The notes beneath the pieces were generated by a model, which had not been told where the DNA came from, searched no databases, and saw only the letters and a program-made list of their open reading frames with translations. A stretch of DNA of 64,000 nucleotides from Bradyrhizobium sp. CB82 (GTDB lineage Bacteria; Pseudomonadota; Alphaproteobacteria; Rhizobiales; Xanthobacteraceae). The stretch is taken from positions 682,001-746,000 of the forward strand of contig NZ_CP121651.1 in the NCBI RefSeq assembly GCF_029714405.1, read 5' to 3'. Positions 61,814 through 64,000 of the stretch are shown here, piece after piece. Made by a program: the position numbers and the translations under genes. Positions within the stretch are counted from its first letter, which is position 1; each line of letters starts with the position of its first letter.

Positions 61814-63559
61814 TCAGGCCGGACGTCGATCGGTGGATTCGGGGATGATCGGCAGCAACAGATGCGACGGCCGCTCGGCGTGCCGATAAACCTTGTGGGT
61901 CACGGTTCTGCTGCTGCAAACGTGATACGGGATGTACTCGACATTGGTCATGGCTCCGGTGCCGGTCGGAACGTCCATGGAGGTGATGTCGAGACAGATC
62001 CGGTGCCCCGCCTTGAACTGGTTGGCGGTCGCCAGGATCTGGATCTGGTATTCGACCACTTCCCCCGGAGTCACCGGAGCGATCGCGTCCTGCGTGAGCT
62101 TATGGAATGGCTCCCAGGGCTTCGAACGCTTCTCATCGAGAGCCCTGTATGAGGCTTTCAGCCAGCCTCGCGTCAGCTCACGCTCGGGCAAATTCGATGG
62201 AACATCCCGTTCGCCTTCGCGCGCGGTACGGACCGAGACATCCGGCCCCACATCCTTGAGCACGATGATCCAATTGGTGTCGTCTTGATCGATCGCGGCA
62301 TAGAGCGTCAGCGTGATCGGGCCGGCGACGGTGACGTCATGCGGCAGAGGCTCGGTCATGTAGCGCAGGCGCTCGACCTTCGTCGTCCGCGTCACCGGCA
62401 TCTGGGTGAAGACATCGGGCTCCCGTGCAGCAGCCCCAAGCTCAGCGGCAGGCCGCGGCGGCTCGGTCGACAAGCCTTCCCAATGGGAGAGATAGTATTT
62501 GGTCCAGCGGGTCTCCGGCAGCGGCCAATCTGTTCCAGTTCGCCATTCGTTGGCGCCCATCAGCCAGTAACGGACCGCCGGCTCGCTCATGATGCCGGTG
62601 TCCTGCCCCTTCAGCCAATGGTCATACCAGCGCAGGATCTCGTCGTGATATTGATGAAACGGCCGCTCGAGATGAGCCGGTCCGGTGAACAGCAGCTTCT
62701 TGGGTACATCGACATTCTGGAAGTAATGCTGCGCGCCAAGCCAGTGAAGCTTGTAGGTGTAGGCATAGGCTCCCGAGCCCGTGTAGAACGGGATCTTGAT
62801 TTTCTTGAAAGTCTCCTCCGCGCGCTCGACCGTTCCGTCGAACTCCCAGGGATGCGTCATCATGAGATACATGACGAAGGTGCGCTGTCCCTTCTGGGTG
62901 AGGATGTTGTAGAGGTTGATGTACTGCTTGAAGTCCGGGTTCTGCATGGCCCGGCGCCAGAGGGCTTCCTCCGCGGCGGGAAGCTCGGCAGGCCGGTCAC
63001 GGGACTCGTGAACCGTGCTGAAGACGTCGAGCAAATAAGGGAAGGTGTGCAGGACACCGCCCGGATTGAAGTCGCGAAATCCGAACATGCCGCCATAGGC
63101 GCTGCACGCGTCGTACGGAAAGATGGCCTTGAGCGCCGGATGCCCTTGAGCTGCGGCACGCCATTGCTCGCCGGCATAGCCGGAGATGCCGACCATCCCG
63201 ACCTTGCCGTTGGACCACGGCTGCTGCGTGATCCATTCAATCGTGTCGTAGTGGTCCGTGTCCTCGTGGCCGTAATGCCCCTCCGACTTGGCAGAGCCTC
63301 TCGGCTGCGCGATCACATGGACGTAACCATTGGCAATGAAGCGTCGCGTATCGCCCGCTTCGATCGGACCGAACCAGAGTGGCGCGTGAGCCGGCTGCGG
63401 CGGCAGGATGTCGGCGATATCGGGCCCTTGAATGTCCTTGTTATGCAGCGCCGACGCATACAGCACCGGATACTTGCCGGGCATGTCCGGACGGTAGACG
63501 TCGACCGCCAGTCGCGTCCCGTCCCTCATGGCGACGCTGATGTCCCGTTCCTCGATCAT
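61814..63559 (-). CDS. CocE/NonD-family alpha/beta hydrolase
   Basis: A 581-residue hydrolase of the X-Pro dipeptidyl-peptidase/cocaine-esterase family. Landmarks: DISVAMRDGTRLAVDVYRPD, the nucleophile elbow GKVGMVGISGYAGEQWRAAA with the serine, and PHDVTVAGPITLTLYAAIDQ from the jelly-roll C-terminal domain. The frame is open to 63775, but the family start lies at ATG 63559, which I prefer. First gene of the operon; it may release the acid that the synthetase then activates. Confidence 0.87.
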   Translation of the reverse strand: MIEERDISVAMRDGTRLAVDVYRPDMPGKYPVLYASALHNKDIQGPDIADILPPQPAHAPLWFGPIEAGDTRRFIANGYVHVIAQPRGSAKSEGHYGHEDTDHYDTIEWITQQPWSNGKVGMVGISGYAGEQWRAAAQGHPALKAIFPYDACSAYGGMFGFRDFNPGGVLHTFPYLLDVFSTVHESRDRPAELPAAEEALWRRAMQNPDFKQYINLYNILTQKGQRTFVMYLMMTHPWEFDGTVERAEETFKKIKIPFYTGSGAYAYTYKLHWLGAQHYFQNVDVPKKLLFTGPAHLERPFHQYHDEILRWYDHWLKGQDTGIMSEPAVRYWLMGANEWRTGTDWPLPETRWTKYYLSHWEGLSTEPPRPAAELGAAAREPDVFTQMPVTRTTKVERLRYMTEPLPHDVTVAGPITLTLYAAIDQDDTNWIIVLKDVGPDVSVRTAREGERDVPSNLPERELTRGWLKASYRALDEKRSKPWEPFHKLTQDAIAPVTPGEVVEYQIQILATANQFKAGHRICLDITSMDVPTGTGAMTNVEYIPYHVCSSRTVTHKVYRHAERPSHLLLPIIPESTDRRPA

Positions 63560-63814
63560 GGTTTCATCCCGGCTTTTCGCGACGCTTTCGGGTCGACGTT
63601 TGACGCTTTCGTAAGGATGCAACTCCCTCGTCCGACGAGGCGCATTTTGCTGCGAAACTTTACGTTCGTAAAGTTCATTCCTCGGGTCGCGGATAGGACG
63701 GCCCGTCCTGCTGGTGGAACGGCGCGCGCGAGCGTGATCTGGGCGATGCGCGGCATCGCTCGCCGCGGGAGTCAATCCAGCTCGTCGCGTAACTCCTCGA
63801 TCCGCGCGTTGTGA

Positions 63815-64000
63815 TCAGGAAAGCGAGGCCTTCACGCGTTCCAGCGTCATCGGCAGGTCACGGAGGCGTCGTCCCGTCGCATGCGCGAAGGCATTGGCCA
63901 GGGCTGCGGATGTCGGCGGAAGAGCGCCTTCGCCGGCTCCGAGCGAGGGACCGCCTCGTTCCATCAGCATGATCTCGATGCTGGGCACGTCGGGAAACGC
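63815..64000 (-). CDS. Xanthine dehydrogenase-type molybdopterin subunit, C-terminus (partial)
   Basis: The reverse strand gives FPDVPSIEIMLMERGGPSLG, then AGEGALPPTSAALANAFAHA and LRDLPMTLERVKASLS before the stop at 63815. This is the conserved end of aldehyde/xanthine dehydrogenase large subunits, including the GEG motif whose glutamate is catalytic. The rest lies beyond the window. It is probably co-transcribed with the CocE-type gene. Confidence 0.8.
   Translation of the reverse strand, partial: AFPDVPSIEIMLMERGGPSLGAGEGALPPTSAALANAFAHATGRRLRDLPMTLERVKASLS

Noticed and set aside
62285..63814. 509-codon plus-strand frame
   Set aside because: It is the shadow of the CocE-type hydrolase; no recognisable motif.

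Overview
The window is GC-rich alphaproteobacterial DNA. It most resembles a Bradyrhizobium-type (Nitrobacteraceae) accessory region. The evidence is the protein families present: Tat-exported tandem-type ABC binding proteins, many small orphan proteins of rhizobial style, and IS91, IS110, IS256, IS3 and IS1182 elements. There is also a CTCTCCC-type palindromic intergenic repeat. No rRNA, tRNA or CRISPR array was recognised. The genus is inferred from family content, not from a marker gene.

Region 1 (1-11.7 kb) is a graveyard of nested mobile DNA. Two divergent IS91-family elements lie in opposite orientation, and each pairs a tyrosine recombinase gene with a HUH (Y2) transposase gene. Both transposase genes are broken at the same zinc-ribbon codon by an almost identical 398-bp non-coding element with terminal inverted repeats, and in both the element abuts the same 27-nt perfect palindrome. 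One 398-bp copy carries a complete IS256-family element with a 9-bp target duplication. Between and after these lie pieces of an ATP-dependent DNA ligase, an ABC binding protein, a truncated IS110 transposase and a truncated TM0106-type RecB-like nuclease.

Region 2 (11.7-17 kb) holds a frameshifted ohr, a Tat-exported hydrolase, and a malonate module: malonyl-CoA decarboxylase plus an orphan MdcA-type CoA transferase subunit, with a divergent LysR regulator. Region 3 (17-23.5 kb) is a patchwork of small orphan genes between an IS3 end fragment and a full IS3 element in inverted orientation. Region 4 (23.5-28.5 kb) is a stress module: DUF305 protein, Tat-exported epoxide-hydrolase-like protein, YVTN propeller, ECF sigma factor and anti-sigma factor. 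Two similar promoter-like motifs precede its first genes.

Region 5 (28.5-35.6 kb) again contains debris: a twice-frameshifted resolvase, an rve-type IS, fragments of an SOS-response-associated peptidase, a sugar-phosphate isomerase, a second DNA ligase fragment that has lost its catalytic lysine motif, and an IS1182 fragment. It also contains an intact glycine-repeat exported protein with two LTXXQ-like domains. Region 6 (35.6-41 kb) has a LysR/NTF2/SDR locus, a response regulator, a hydrolase, and integrase and efflux-adaptor remnants.

Region 7 (41-58 kb) is a dense set of redox and catabolic genes. It includes SDRs, a 2-hydroxyacid dehydrogenase, hydrolases, a cupin dioxygenase-like protein, a GST, two AhpD/CMD proteins, a thiolase, SMP-30-like and dehalogenase-like proteins, a patatin, a peroxiredoxin-like protein, an Old Yellow Enzyme and DUF417. 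LysR and AraC regulators accompany it. A shared ATTCC-N5-GGAAT-type motif at three promoters suggests one LysR regulon. Region 8 (58.3-64 kb) is a leftward acyl-CoA catabolic operon (CocE-type hydrolase, enoyl-CoA hydratase, acyl-CoA synthetase, TetR), followed by the C-terminus of a molybdopterin dehydrogenase at the window edge.
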